A stretch of 64,000 nt of DNA from Gp6-AA40 sp963818645 (GCA_963818645.1 CAWFTF010000002.1:62001-126000); one strand, 5' to 3'. Positions 18,202-28,342 are shown, numbered from the stretch's first letter. The notes: generated by a model not told the origin, from the letters alone. Numbers and translations are program-made.

Positions 18202-18284
18202 TGGTAGGTGGTTAGTGGATGTGGTCTGGACCGCGTGCCGACGTTAAGGTTCCGGCACCCACCACCAACCACTATCCACCATCC
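18202..18284 (+). repeat. paired inverted heptamer arrays, TGGTTAG / ACCAACC family
   Basis: First arm TGGTAGG, TGGTTAG, TGGATGT. Second arm ACCCACC, ACCAACC, ACTATCC, ACCATCC (18257-18284), separated by about 34 bp. It lies between the divergent DHH and VWFA genes, so it overlaps their promoter region. Confidence 0.85.
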
Positions 18285-18298
18285 GGGTATCATGTTCC

Positions 18299-19216
18299 AT
18301 GGTCAGGATCGGAATCACTCTCGTCTCCACAATCCTGGCCGTATCCCTGGCCCATCCCTCAGCCCAGCAAGCCACGTTCCGAGCCGGAACCGAGCTGGTC
18401 AGCCTTACGGCGACGGTCAGCGACCGTAAGGGACAGTTTCTTACCGACCTCACCCGCGACGACTTCGAAGTGCTCGAAGACGGCAAGCCGCAGACACTGC
18501 AACAGTTCGCGCGCGGCGACGACCTCGAGAGCGGTCCGGACCTGCATATCGGCCTGTTGTTCGATACCAGCGGCAGCATGGATGCCGATATCAAGATGTC
18601 GCGGTCGGCGGCGATCAAGTTCCTCAATACGATGAACTATGCCCGCGACATGACCCTCGTCGATTTCGACACGGAAGTGCGTGTCACCAAGTTCAGCCAG
18701 CAGGATTTCCCGCGCCTCGTGGAGCGCATCCGGTCGCGGAAGCCCGAAGGCTTCACTGCCATGTATGACGCGCTCGGCGTCTACCTCGATGGCGCGACCG
18801 ACTTGATGGGCCGAAAGATTCTCGTCGTCTTCACCGACGGCGGCGACACGCGCAGCGCGATTCGCTTCGGCGATGCCATGACGCTGATTCGAGCGTCAGA
18901 CGTGATGGTGTACGCAATCGGCTTCCTGGACAACCAGAGCAGCGGTTCCCGGTCCGATCAGCGTCTGCGCCTGACGCAGATGGCCACGGAAAGCGGCGGA
19001 AGCGCCTTCTTCCCGTCGACGATGAAGGAGATCGAAGAGGCGTACGACACGATCGTCTCGCAAGTTCGGTCGCAGTACACGCTCGGGTACATCTCGACCA
19101 ACACAACCACCGATGGACGCTGGCGGAAGGTGGAAATCCGCGTGCGCACGCCGGCGGCCAGCGGCGCCCGTATCCAGTCCCGCAAGGGATACTTCGCTCC
19201 GTACCGGGCCAACTAG
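18299..19216 (+). CDS. secreted VWFA-domain protein (Acidobacterial type)
   Basis: A 305-residue protein with a signal peptide (MVRIGITLVSTILAVSLAH). The block FRAGTELVSLTATVSDRKGQ followed by LTRDDFEVLEDGKPQ is the signature of the VWFA-related family expanded in Acidobacteria. The VWA domain has an intact metal-ion site DTSGSM (89-94), then Thr in FTAMYDAL and VVFTDGGDTRS. The end (SQYTLGYISTN, RVRTPAASGARIQSRKGYFAP) also matches that family. Probably a periplasmic or surface adhesion/assembly protein. ATG start. Confidence 0.92.
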   Translation: MVRIGITLVSTILAVSLAHPSAQQATFRAGTELVSLTATVSDRKGQFLTDLTRDDFEVLEDGKPQTLQQFARGDDLESGPDLHIGLLFDTSGSMDADIKMSRSAAIKFLNTMNYARDMTLVDFDTEVRVTKFSQQDFPRLVERIRSRKPEGFTAMYDALGVYLDGATDLMGRKILVVFTDGGDTRSAIRFGDAMTLIRASDVMVYAIGFLDNQSSGSRSDQRLRLTQMATESGGSAFFPSTMKEIEEAYDTIVSQVRSQYTLGYISTNTTTDGRWRKVEIRVRTPAASGARIQSRKGYFAPYRAN

Positions 19217-19251
19217 CTGGTTGGTGGTTGGTGGGAGGTGGTTGGTGGCCG
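19217..19251 (+). repeat. heptamer array, GTGGTTG family (left arm)
   Basis: Five exact 7-bp steps (CTGGTTG, GTGGTTG, GTGGGAG, GTGGTTG, GTGGCCG) beginning immediately after the VWFA stop codon. It is the inverted partner of the array at 19366. Confidence 0.88.
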
Positions 19252-19348
19252 GTTCAATGTTCCGCTCAGTAGACAGCCGTGCCTTCCATGGGCGATAGTG
19301 GAGAGTTGGAGAAAGCGCGATTTTCGCGACTGAGTGTCGAACTCAGAA

Positions 19349-19358
19349 CAGACGTCTG
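19349..19358. promoter_or_regulatory. palindrome CAGACGTCTG upstream of uvrB
   Basis: A perfect 10-bp palindrome in the 114-bp core between two inverted heptamer arrays, 45 bp before the uvrB start. It could be a regulator site. It does not match the standard LexA boxes (CTGT-N8-ACAG or GAAC-N4-GTTC), so SOS control is not shown. Confidence 0.25.
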
Positions 19359-19365
19359 GTTCAGA

Positions 19366-19400
19366 ACCACCGACCACTAACCACGATCCACCAACCAGCC
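19366..19400 (+). repeat. heptamer array, ACCACTA family (right arm), abutting uvrB start
   Basis: Five 7-bp units (ACCACCG, ACCACTA, ACCACGA, TCCACCA, ACCAGCC). The next in-phase heptamer, ACATGCC, contains the uvrB ATG at 19403. No purine-rich ribosome site exists, because the array is C/A-rich. Confidence 0.85.
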
Positions 19401-19402
19401 AC

Positions 19403-21418
<2,016 letters not shown>

Positions 21419-22203
21419 GTGCTCCAACTTCTCGACGCCTGGCTGAAGGGCGCCGTCCTCGAGATTCAGGAGTACGTACGCCTGCAGAGCGCGGCAATCC
21501 GCGGAATGTTCTCCCGTCCGTTCTACTTCCGCGATGTCGTCGAGCAGTTCGACGAGATCGGTATCGGCTCGTTGACTGTCGTGCTGCTCACTGGATTCTT
21601 CACGGGGGCCGTACTGGCGCTGCAGACCGGCATTACGCTGGATCAGTTTGGCGCCAGGCCGTTCGTCGGTCGTCTGATCAGCGCCTCAATGGTCAAAGAG
21701 CTCGGACCGGTGTTGACCGGTCTGATGCTGGCAGGACGCATCGGTTCCGGCATTGCGGCGGAGCTGGGCTCGATGGTCGTGACCGATCAGATCAACGCGC
21801 TCCGCGCCCTCGGGACCGATCCCATTCGAAAACTGGTCGTCCCTCGTGTGCTTGCGGGTCTGTTCATGGCGCCTGTCCTGACTGTGATCTCGAGCACGGT
21901 CGGGATCATCGGGGGATGGCTCATCGCAGTCTTCCAATTGCGGGTCGCGTCGAGCGTCTACTGGACCTCTGTCATCGACGGGCTCTACCTCGACGATGCA
22001 TGGATGGGGATTATCAAGCCGTTTTGCCTTGGATATGTCATCGTGACCATTGGCTGTCATGTGGGACTTCGCACCAAGGGCGGTACCCAGGGCGTCGGTC
22101 GGGCCACGACCAACGCCGTCGTGGCCTCGTCTGTTGCAGTGATCGCGGTGGACTTCTTCGTGACCAGATTGCTGATCACGTTGCTGTACGAGGATGGGCG
22201 TAG
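21419..22203 (+). CDS. mlaE: MlaE-type ABC lipid transport permease (3' end appears frameshifted)
   Basis: An MlaE-family permease of about 260 residues with several membrane segments. LLTGFFTGAVLALQTGITLDQFGA and SMVKELGPVLTGLMLAGRIG are strong family motifs, with GSMVVTDQINALRALGTDPI and VDFFVTRLLITLLY near the end. It moves phospholipids between membranes together with MlaF and MlaD. GTG start immediately after the uvrB TAG. The frame has no stop until 22663, deep inside mlaF, whereas a neighbouring frame stops at 22203 (TAG), so a one-base indel near the last codons is likely; the given end assumes that. Confidence 0.85.
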
Positions 22204-23039
22204 AAACCTCTGGCACGGCGACACTGGCGAGACCGGACACGCAGGACCAGCCGGTGGTCGTGGTGGACAGCGTGTCGCTGGCGTTCGACGACAAGGTCGT
22301 GTTGAAGGATGTCAGTTTCACGCTGCTGCCCGGACACACGAAGGTGATTCTTGGTGCGAGCGGCTCGGGCAAATCGACGATCCTGAAGCTCATTCTGGGA
22401 CTCTGGAAACCCGATGGCGGCGCGATCACCGTGAACGGCCACCGCGTCGACAGGATGAACGAGCTGGAACTGATGGAGATGCGCGCCGACGTCGGGATGG
22501 TGTTCCAGGAGGGCGCGCTGTTCGATTCGCTGACGGTTGCGGAGAACGTCGGCTTCAAGTTGTACGAAGAGACGGATATGCCAGGCGAACGAATCGAGGC
22601 CCGCGTTCAGGAAGTGCTCGGGTTCGTTGGGCTGGCGGAGTTCGTCGACCGCATGCCGTCTGAGCTCTCGGGTGGGCAGCGTCGCCGTGTCGCGATTGCT
22701 CGCGCAATCGCCGCCAAGCCGCGCATCCTGCTCTACGACGAGGCGACCACCGGTCTCGATCCAATTACGGCGATCTCGGTTGACGAGGAGATGATCAAGC
22801 TTCGCGACCTCGAGAGCGTGGGCTCGATCATCGTCACGCACCAGTTGCGGGATGCATTTTTCGTTGCGACGCACGAGGCCGTGCGACGCCAGGACGGATA
22901 CGACATCGCGCCGGCCAACGCACAGAAGTCCGACGAAGCGGAGTTCATCATGCTGAAAGAAGGCCTGATCTCCTTCGAAGGTAATGCGGCCGAACTGCGC
23001 GCCTCGACCGATCCATATCTGAAGAGTTTTCTTTCCTAG
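22194..23039 (+). CDS. mlaF: MlaF-type ABC transporter ATP-binding protein
   Basis: A 281-residue ABC ATPase energising the Mla lipid transporter at the inner membrane. Walker A GASGSGKS is at 54-61, Q-loop VFQEGALFDSLTV, signature LSGGQ at 158-162, Walker B LLYDEATTGLDP with D182-E183, H-loop VTHQLRD. The FQEGALFDSLTV sequence is typical of the MlaF/Mkl subfamily. ATG start overlaps the expected end of mlaE; mlaD follows after 12 bp. Confidence 0.94.
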   Translation: MGVETSGTATLARPDTQDQPVVVVDSVSLAFDDKVVLKDVSFTLLPGHTKVILGASGSGKSTILKLILGLWKPDGGAITVNGHRVDRMNELELMEMRADVGMVFQEGALFDSLTVAENVGFKLYEETDMPGERIEARVQEVLGFVGLAEFVDRMPSELSGGQRRRVAIARAIAAKPRILLYDEATTGLDPITAISVDEEMIKLRDLESVGSIIVTHQLRDAFFVATHEAVRRQDGYDIAPANAQKSDEAEFIMLKEGLISFEGNAAELRASTDPYLKSFLS

Positions 23040-23051
23040 AGGTAGGACCAC

Positions 23052-24092
23052 ATGCCACGCACGCGTTCACTCGCCTGGGCGGAGCTGAAGATCGGGTTGA
23101 TGTCAATCTTCGCCCTCGTGATGGCGACCATCCTCATTTTCCTGCTCAGCGGATCCGGCGGCTTCTTCTGGCAGCGTTACTCGCTGAAGACGATGTTCTC
23201 CAACATCGCGGGCCTCAAGGAGGGCGCACCCGTGAGGGTTGCAGGCGTGGAAGTGGGGTCGGTCAGCGAGCTCAACTTCATCGGCGATCGCGTCGAGGTC
23301 GTCATGGAAGTGAACAAGGACCATCGGTCGCGCATCACGTCGACGTCTGTCGCGTCGCTCGGATCGGTGTCGCTCCTGGGCGAGGCCGCGGTGGACATCA
23401 CGGCATCGAGCGGCGGTACACCGGTTCCCGAATGGGGATATGTGTCGTCTGGCCGGGCCACAGGCACGATCGGCGACGTAGCGATTCAGGCGAGCGGCGC
23501 AATCGAGCAGGCCACGGCGCTGGTGAGCGACCTGCGTGCGGGACGCGGAACCATGGGACTGTTGCTCACCGACGAGCAGCTCTACAAGGAACTGACTGCG
23601 CTCATGATCTCCGTCCAGGCCGTGACCGACGGAATTGCCAGGGGCAAGGGCACGCTCGGACGCCTGATGAACGATCCTGCGGCAGCGAAATCGCTGGAGG
23701 CCTCACTCGATAATCTCGAGGCCGTGACTGCTCGAATCCGGGCCGGGGAGGGAAGCATCGGGAAGCTGCTGAACGACGACGCGATGAGCAAGTCGCTGAC
23801 GTCGATGAGCTCGAACCTGGATACCATCACCGGCCGTATCAACAACGGTGAAGGAACCGCGGGCAAGCTGGTGACCGATGACGAGCTCTACAACCGGCTC
23901 AATTCACTTTCGGACCGCATCGACAAGGTGATGGCGGGACTGCAGCAAGGCGACGGCACCGCAGGGCAACTGCTTCAGAATCGACAGTTGTATGAGAATA
24001 TGAACGGAACGATCTCGGAGTTGAGAAGTCTCATCGTCGAAATAAAGAAGGATCCGAGGAAGTACTTGAACGTAAGAGTCAGTTTGTTCTGA
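23052..24092 (+). CDS. mlaD: MlaD-type MCE domain protein
   Basis: A 346-residue protein anchored by one N-terminal membrane helix (about residues 15-38). The MCE domain follows (MFSNIAGLKEGAPVRVAGVEVGSVSEL). The C-terminal half holds repeated helical units with GxGTxGxLxxD-like spacing (RGTMGLLLTDEQLY, KGTLGRLMNDPAA, EGSIGKLLNDDAM, EGTAGKLVTDDELY, DGTAGQLLQNRQLY), as in long MCE proteins. It forms the periplasmic lipid-binding ring of the Mla system. ATG start, in operon with mlaE and mlaF. Confidence 0.93.
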   Translation: MPRTRSLAWAELKIGLMSIFALVMATILIFLLSGSGGFFWQRYSLKTMFSNIAGLKEGAPVRVAGVEVGSVSELNFIGDRVEVVMEVNKDHRSRITSTSVASLGSVSLLGEAAVDITASSGGTPVPEWGYVSSGRATGTIGDVAIQASGAIEQATALVSDLRAGRGTMGLLLTDEQLYKELTALMISVQAVTDGIARGKGTLGRLMNDPAAAKSLEASLDNLEAVTARIRAGEGSIGKLLNDDAMSKSLTSMSSNLDTITGRINNGEGTAGKLVTDDELYNRLNSLSDRIDKVMAGLQQGDGTAGQLLQNRQLYENMNGTISELRSLIVEIKKDPRKYLNVRVSLF

Positions 24093-24110
24093 TCCTGAGG
24101 AGAGAGCGTC

Positions 24111-24383
24111 ATGTCGCAGCAAGGCAATGGTGGAGGCATGGTCGTGGCGTTCATTGCCGGCGCAATTGCCGGTGCAGCTGTGGCCTTGCTCTACGCCCCG
24201 GCCACAGGAGACGAGACCCGCGAGTACCTGGGTCAGCGCGCGCGTGAAGGAAAGGATCGCGCCGCCGAAGCGGCCCGCCAGGGTCGCGAGATACTCAACA
24301 AGCAGCGCGAGAATCTGACGACGGCGTTCGATCGCGCTCGCGATCAGTTCCACACGGCGCGCGAGACGGGGCAGGACGCGTGA
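24111..24383 (+). CDS. YtxH domain protein
   Basis: A 90-residue small protein. An N-terminal Gly/Ala-rich membrane segment (VVAFIAGAIAGAAVALLYAP) followed by GDETREYL and a long charged helix is the YtxH (Gram-positive-type stress) family pattern. It follows mlaD by 18 bp with an AGGAGAGAG ribosome site, and its end overlaps the next gene's GTG (GTGA), so it belongs to the mla operon. Role unknown, perhaps membrane-envelope stress. Confidence 0.85.
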   Translation: MSQQGNGGGMVVAFIAGAIAGAAVALLYAPATGDETREYLGQRAREGKDRAAEAARQGREILNKQRENLTTAFDRARDQFHTARETGQDA

Positions 24384-24841
24384 CCCCATTGTCCGAAACG
24401 TTCCTCGGGCTGATCGCGCTCGCTGTGCTCGTCATGGCTGGCGGCCAGATCGTGGTCGTCCTGCTGGCCTTGCGAACGACACGCGGTCTGACCGAGACGC
24501 TCAACCGGATCGAGCGTGACATGCGCCCGATCGTGAGCAACGTGCAAGCCATGTCGGCAGACGCACAGCGTGCCGTGGCGCTGGCGGCCACACAGGTCGA
24601 GCGCGCCGATCGTCTTCTGACGGACGCTGCGCGTCGCGTCGAAGACACGATGAACGTCGTCCAGCGCTCCATCCTCGCGCCCGCACGAGACGGCATGGCG
24701 GTCTTCCAGGGGATCAAGGCGGCGTTTACAGCGTTGCGTGAGCTCCGGTCGCGTCCGCGCCGATCGTCGCCGAACATCGGTCCGGTCCCGCGGGCCGTTC
24801 CAGATCCGGGCGACGACGATCACGCGTCTTTCATCGGCTGA
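24380..24841 (+). CDS. DUF948-like membrane protein
   Basis: A 153-residue protein with an N-terminal membrane helix (FLGLIALAVLVMAGGQIVVVLLAL) followed by a long heptad-rich helix (TEALNRIERDMRPIVSNVQAMSADA-like pattern), the DUF948 architecture often found beside YtxH genes. GTG start overlapping the YtxH stop. The C-terminal tail is Arg/Pro/Asp-rich and probably disordered. Likely a partner of the preceding YtxH protein. Confidence 0.75.
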   Translation: MTPLSETFLGLIALAVLVMAGGQIVVVLLALRTTRGLTETLNRIERDMRPIVSNVQAMSADAQRAVALAATQVERADRLLTDAARRVEDTMNVVQRSILAPARDGMAVFQGIKAAFTALRELRSRPRRSSPNIGPVPRAVPDPGDDDHASFIG

Positions 24842-24848
24842 TCCCTGC

Positions 24849-25397
24849 ATGATGCGAGTGAGGCTCGCGGTGTGCCTGGCAGTGGTTGCTGTGCTGGTTG
24901 TTGGCGCACGCGCGTCTGCGCAGGCAGGCACCCCCAAGCCACCGGCTCCGGGACTGGTGTTCGCATTTGAAGCGCGTGTCGAGGTGGGCGCACCACTCGA
25001 GGTCGGTCAGCTGCCGAAGGGAATGCGGCGGATCGTCCCGATTCTCCGCGGCACGTTCGAAGGCCCCGGGATCAAGGGACGTGTGATGCCCGGCGGGGCG
25101 GATTGGCAGATCATCGGCGCCGACGGGTTCAGCGAGCTCGATACCCGGTACACGCTCGAGACCGACAACGGGAAGATCATCTACGTGCAGAACGCGGGTG
25201 TCCGGCACGCGGCGCCGGAGGTGATGCAGCGGTTGCTGCGTGGAGAAACAGTCGATCCCAAGCTCGTATACTTCCGCACCATCCCGAAATTCGAGACATC
25301 GGCGCCGGAACTCCAATGGCTGACGCGCAACGTGTTCATTGGCACGGGTGAGCGCTATCCCACGGAAGTCGTCATCAGATTCTGGCGCGTCGAGTAG
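24849..25397 (+). CDS. exported DUF3237 domain protein
   Basis: A 182-residue protein with a signal peptide (MMRVRLAVCLAVVAVLVVGARASAQ written as two parts: MMRVRLAVCLAVVAV and LVVGARASAQ). The rest matches DUF3237: LVFAFEARVEVG, RIVPILRGTFEGPGIKGRVMPGGADWQ, LDTRYTLETDNGKIIYVQN and a PxLxWLTRNVFIGTG end. The fold is a beta-barrel of unknown function. ATG 24849 (or 24852) gives the signal peptide. It starts 7 bp after the DUF948 stop, so it may be the last gene of the mla operon. Confidence 0.85.
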   Translation: MMRVRLAVCLAVVAVLVVGARASAQAGTPKPPAPGLVFAFEARVEVGAPLEVGQLPKGMRRIVPILRGTFEGPGIKGRVMPGGADWQIIGADGFSELDTRYTLETDNGKIIYVQNAGVRHAAPEVMQRLLRGETVDPKLVYFRTIPKFETSAPELQWLTRNVFIGTGERYPTEVVIRFWRVE

Positions 25398-25410
25398 GCG
25401 ACTCTCCTCT

Positions 25411-25431
25411 CTTGCCCTTTGTCCTTTGACC
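25411..25431 (+). repeat. short heptamer array, TTTGNCC family
   Basis: Three 7-bp units (CTTGCCC, TTTGTCC, TTTGACC) starting 13 bp after the DUF3237 stop. Same sequence family as the array at the rarA 3' end. Confidence 0.6.
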
Positions 25432-25484
25432 TGGGGCATCTTCGGTGATACAACTCGCGCAGATTCCAGCCGGAGGACACTCTG

Positions 25485-26018
25485 ATGATTGCCATTCGTG
25501 GCCTCGGTGTTGTCGCCCTTGCGGGTTGTCTCCTCGCACCCGCGACGCTTGCCGCTCAGGATTCGAAGTCCGCGGCAGTTGCCGGGCAGCTCACGCAGTT
25601 GCTCGACCAGATGAAGCTGGATGCCGTTGCCGCCAAACAAGGCACCGACCAGTTCGTGGCGGCGCTGTATTTCCAGGGCAGTCAGTTGCTCGTTGTTGCC
25701 GCCAAGTACTCCACACCCGATCGCTTGAACTATCTGATTGGACAAAAACAGTATCGGGACGTCTACTCGGACTTGAGCAGCGCGTCTGAGCAAGCGACCA
25801 AAGTCTTCGTCATGGACCTCGGCGCGAACGGGCTCAAGTTCAAGCGTGAGAACAACGAGCCGTTCGACACCGTGGATTCGTCAGGCGGCAGCGTTGCGTT
25901 CAACGGCGAACGCGGCAAGCTGTCTGAGGACGACTACAAGAAGGTGTTCGCGACGAGCGACGAGCAGTACACGTCGATGCTGCAGGCGTTGATCGCGGCG
26001 CTCAAGAAGCCCTCGTAG
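25485..26018 (+). CDS. periplasmic protein of unknown function
   Basis: A 177-residue protein with a signal peptide (MIAIRGLGVVALAGCLLAPATLAAQ). The mature part is mixed alpha/beta (QLTQLLDQMKLDAVAAK, ALYFQGSQLLVVAAKYSTP, YLIGQKQYRDVYSDL, VFVMDLGANGL) and ends in a helical KKPS tail. The pattern recurs in Acidobacteria but I know no function. Good ribosome site (GGAGGA) before the ATG. A strong hairpin terminator follows. Confidence 0.75.
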   Translation: MIAIRGLGVVALAGCLLAPATLAAQDSKSAAVAGQLTQLLDQMKLDAVAAKQGTDQFVAALYFQGSQLLVVAAKYSTPDRLNYLIGQKQYRDVYSDLSSASEQATKVFVMDLGANGLKFKRENNEPFDTVDSSGGSVAFNGERGKLSEDDYKKVFATSDEQYTSMLQALIAALKKPS

Positions 26019-26046
26019 CCGGCGCCATGCGCTAACGCTCGAGGCA

Positions 26047-26080
26047 ACAAAGAGGGCAGTCTTCGGGCTGTCCTCTTTGT
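26047..26080 (+). terminator. bidirectional hairpin terminator
   Basis: A 13-bp stem (ACAAAGAGGGCAG with its complement, one G-T pair) closes an 8-base loop (TCTTCGGG). AT-rich outer stem ends give short T runs on both strands. It sits between the convergent periplasmic-protein and ion-channel genes and can serve both. Confidence 0.75.
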
Positions 26081-26112
26081 GTGTCTGGCACTGTACGCAG
26101 GCAGCTTCCACC

Positions 26113-27285
26113 TCAAGCTGGCTGGCTAGCTTGACCGCGCCCGTCAACAGGTTGGTGAGCGCCAGGAGGCTGCAGCCGCGAAAGATCCGGCAGTGTCTGG
26201 CTCAGCAAGATCAGCTCGTCGCCTTCGAGCAGCGGTCCTGCTTCCCCGCCAACCGGATTGAGCATCATTGTTTCACCGCGATAGAGCCCGATGAGAAGGC
26301 ATGCCTTCATATTCGTGCGATCGGGCAGGAACACGTTTGCGGCTGCAACGAAATCCATCCCGATAAGTTGGGAAGGCACCGGCACCAGGTACATCTCGTT
26401 AGCGTCGCGCCGGACCGATAGCAGCTCTTGATACACGCGCGTCATGCCATGAAAGAGCGAAGCGCGTGCCATCAGCCGCAATCCGAAGTCGGCGGCCGAG
26501 ATGACTTCATCGGCACCCGCCTTGCGCATGTGCTGCCGGTATTTCGGGTCCTGGCACTCGGCCACGATGTTTGGCTGGCGCTCTTGCCCGCACACGTTCT
26601 TGATGGCAATGCAGCACACGATGGTCTTTCCGTCGGCGTGCTTGTCCTGGCGGTCATCCGCCAAGATGACGACGGAATGCGCGTGCGCAACCTTGGCGCG
26701 GCGCAGGATCACTTCGTTGGCTGGGTCGCCTTTGACGATGTAGACGTCGTTGAAGGCGCCTTCATCCTGTTTCTCAGGCAGCACGACTTCGTCGGGTGTG
26801 TCGTGAACGATCACGACTGGCCGCTTGTCGATCACGATATCGCTGTGCACTTCGCGTATCCAGTCGAGTGCTCGCGGCGACCAGTTGCACAGCACCAGAT
26901 GGTCAGACATTTCAAGATTAGGCACTTCCCGACTCCTTAGTGCGCGTTCGATCAGGATCGACGCCACGCTGGCCGTGAACAAACCTGCCAGGGCGACACC
27001 AACGACAAGGACCGCGGAAACCACGAGCCGCCCAACAGGAGTGGTAGGCGCGTTGTTGAGTCCGCTGAAGAGGGTGATCCAGACGTTCCAGAGGGACTCG
27101 CCCCACGTCTCGTACTCTGGATTCGTGCCACGCTCCGCGTAGTGGAGTGCTGTGCTGCTGACGATCCAGATCACCACGATGGCGGTCAGGATTTTCCAGA
27201 CCTGGTGGCGGTTCCACGCCGCTAGCATGCTCAGCAAGGTGTCGCGCCACGACGCCTTGCCCCGAGCTCGGCCGAGCTCGCTCAA
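26113..27285 (-). CDS. RCK-domain ion channel with unusual pore
   Basis: A 390-residue two-helix channel: TM1 about 31-48, pore region about 61-80, TM2 about 87-113, then a TrkA-N/RCK domain from about 128 (DHLVLCNWSPRALDWIREV, VVIVHDTPDEV, VVILADDRQDKHADGKTI) and a TrkA-C-like end. The topology is that of RCK-gated potassium channels, but the selectivity filter TVGYG is absent; the position reads LFSGLNNAPTTPVG. Ion choice is therefore open. Start is TTG 27285; no better start is seen. Confidence 0.83.
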   Translation of the reverse strand: MSELGRARGKASWRDTLLSMLAAWNRHQVWKILTAIVVIWIVSSTALHYAERGTNPEYETWGESLWNVWITLFSGLNNAPTTPVGRLVVSAVLVVGVALAGLFTASVASILIERALRSREVPNLEMSDHLVLCNWSPRALDWIREVHSDIVIDKRPVVIVHDTPDEVVLPEKQDEGAFNDVYIVKGDPANEVILRRAKVAHAHSVVILADDRQDKHADGKTIVCCIAIKNVCGQERQPNIVAECQDPKYRQHMRKAGADEVISAADFGLRLMARASLFHGMTRVYQELLSVRRDANEMYLVPVPSQLIGMDFVAAANVFLPDRTNMKACLLIGLYRGETMMLNPVGGEAGPLLEGDELILLSQTLPDLSRLQPPGAHQPVDGRGQASQPA

Positions 27286-27462
27286 AGCCGGGCCTCTGCT
27301 CCGGAGCCATCGCTCATGTCATTTTCCGTGTGGGAGGCTGTCACGATTAGGGCGAGCAGTAATTGTTTCGAGGCGGAAGGTACTGCGCAACTATTTTGAG
27401 GAATACCAAACGTCGCGCGTTCCTGAATGGCGCGCATGTGTCCGGAATGGAACTTGACGAAG

Positions 27463-27537
27463 TGGTGGGCGCGGGTGGAATCGAACCACCGACCCCTCGC
27501 GTGTGAAGCGAATGCTCTACCGCTGAGCCACGCGCCC
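27463..27537 (-). tRNA. tRNA-Val(CAC)
   Basis: The minus strand folds as a standard tRNA: acceptor GGGCGCG/CGCGCCC, D arm GCTC...GAGC, anticodon loop TTCACAC giving anticodon CAC, T arm GGTGG TTCGATT CCACC, discriminator A and an encoded CCA. It decodes GUG. Confidence 0.96.
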
Positions 27538-27641
27538 GACCGAACGCTCAGTGTACCTCGGCCGCGGCGGAGGAGACAACCGACCGCGACGAGCAGCCTG
27601 GTCTCAAGACCCGCTTCTTCGAGCGACGAGATTGAAACCAC

Positions 27642-27693
27642 GAGTCCCGAATCCCGAGTCCCGAATCCCGAATCCCGAATCCCGAGTCCCGAA
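27642..27693 (+). repeat. heptamer array, GARTCCC family
   Basis: Seven perfect-phase units of GAGTCCC or GAATCCC; the only variation is A/G at position 3. It begins 2 bp beyond the upp stop codon (minus strand) and lies between upp and tRNA-Val. Confidence 0.92.
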
Positions 27694-27695
27694 GC

Positions 27696-28316
27696 CTACG
27701 TGCCGTACAGCCTGTCGCCGAAGTCTCCCAGCCCAGGCACGATGAACTTGTGCGCATTGAGCTCGCGATCCACCACTGGCGTGTAGATGTCGACGTCGGG
27801 ATGCGTCCTTTGTAAGAGCGCGACTCCCTCGGGTGCGGAGATGACGCAGACGAGCGCGATGCTGCGAGCACCGGCTGCCTTGACCAGGTCGATCGCAGCC
27901 GCTGAACTTCCGCCGGTGGCGAGCATGGGATCGACCATCAGTATGTGGCTGTCGCCGATGTCAGGCGGCAGCTTCGAGTAGTACCGCGACGCCACGGCCG
28001 TCGTCTCGTCACGCTGCAATCCGATGTGGCCCACTCGGGCGGAGGGGACCAACTGGAGAACGGCGTCCACCATGCTGAGTCCTGCGCGGAGCACGGGCAC
28101 AACAACAATGTCAGAACGAACGACACGACCGTCTGCAGGACCGAGCGGTGTCGTGACGGTGGTGACAACCGTGTGCACCGAGCGCAGGGCTTCGGCGGCG
28201 AGCAGCAGGCTGATTCGGGTGGCGGCGCGACGGAATTCCGGTGGAGCAGTGCGGACGTCGCGAAGCTCCGTCAGCGCGTGATGCGCCAATGGATGGTCGA
28301 TCAGGTGAAGGGACAC
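27696..28316 (-). CDS. upp: uracil phosphoribosyltransferase
   Basis: A 206-residue UPRT, salvaging uracil to UMP with PRPP. LIDHPLAHHALTELRDV is the family opening. VVPVLRAGLSMVDAVL and HIGLQRDETTAVASRYYSKLP follow, then the PRPP loop DPMLATGGSSAAAID and the uracil-binding end VDRELNAHKFIVPGLGDFGDRLYGT. GTG start at 28316, divergent from the amidohydrolase. A heptamer array sits directly after its stop. Confidence 0.97.
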   Translation of the reverse strand: MSLHLIDHPLAHHALTELRDVRTAPPEFRRAATRISLLLAAEALRSVHTVVTTVTTPLGPADGRVVRSDIVVVPVLRAGLSMVDAVLQLVPSARVGHIGLQRDETTAVASRYYSKLPPDIGDSHILMVDPMLATGGSSAAAIDLVKAAGARSIALVCVISAPEGVALLQRTHPDVDIYTPVVDRELNAHKFIVPGLGDFGDRLYGT

Positions 28317-28342
28317 GGTTGAAATACTACTAAAATCGCCCT

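Noticed and set aside
19341..19370. LexA/SOS box before uvrB
   Set aside because: The sequence has GAAC and GTTC halves but with wrong spacing, and CTGT-N8-ACAG is absent; only the palindrome itself was recorded.
27642..27693. Possible CRISPR array
   Set aside because: Units are 7 bp with no spacers, and no cas genes are present; all heptamer arrays fail the repeat-spacer pattern.
27427..27786. Plus-strand open frame with VESNHRPLACEANALPLSHAP
   Set aside because: This is the well-known false translation of a tRNA gene read on the opposite strand; it coincides with tRNA-Val at 27463-27537.
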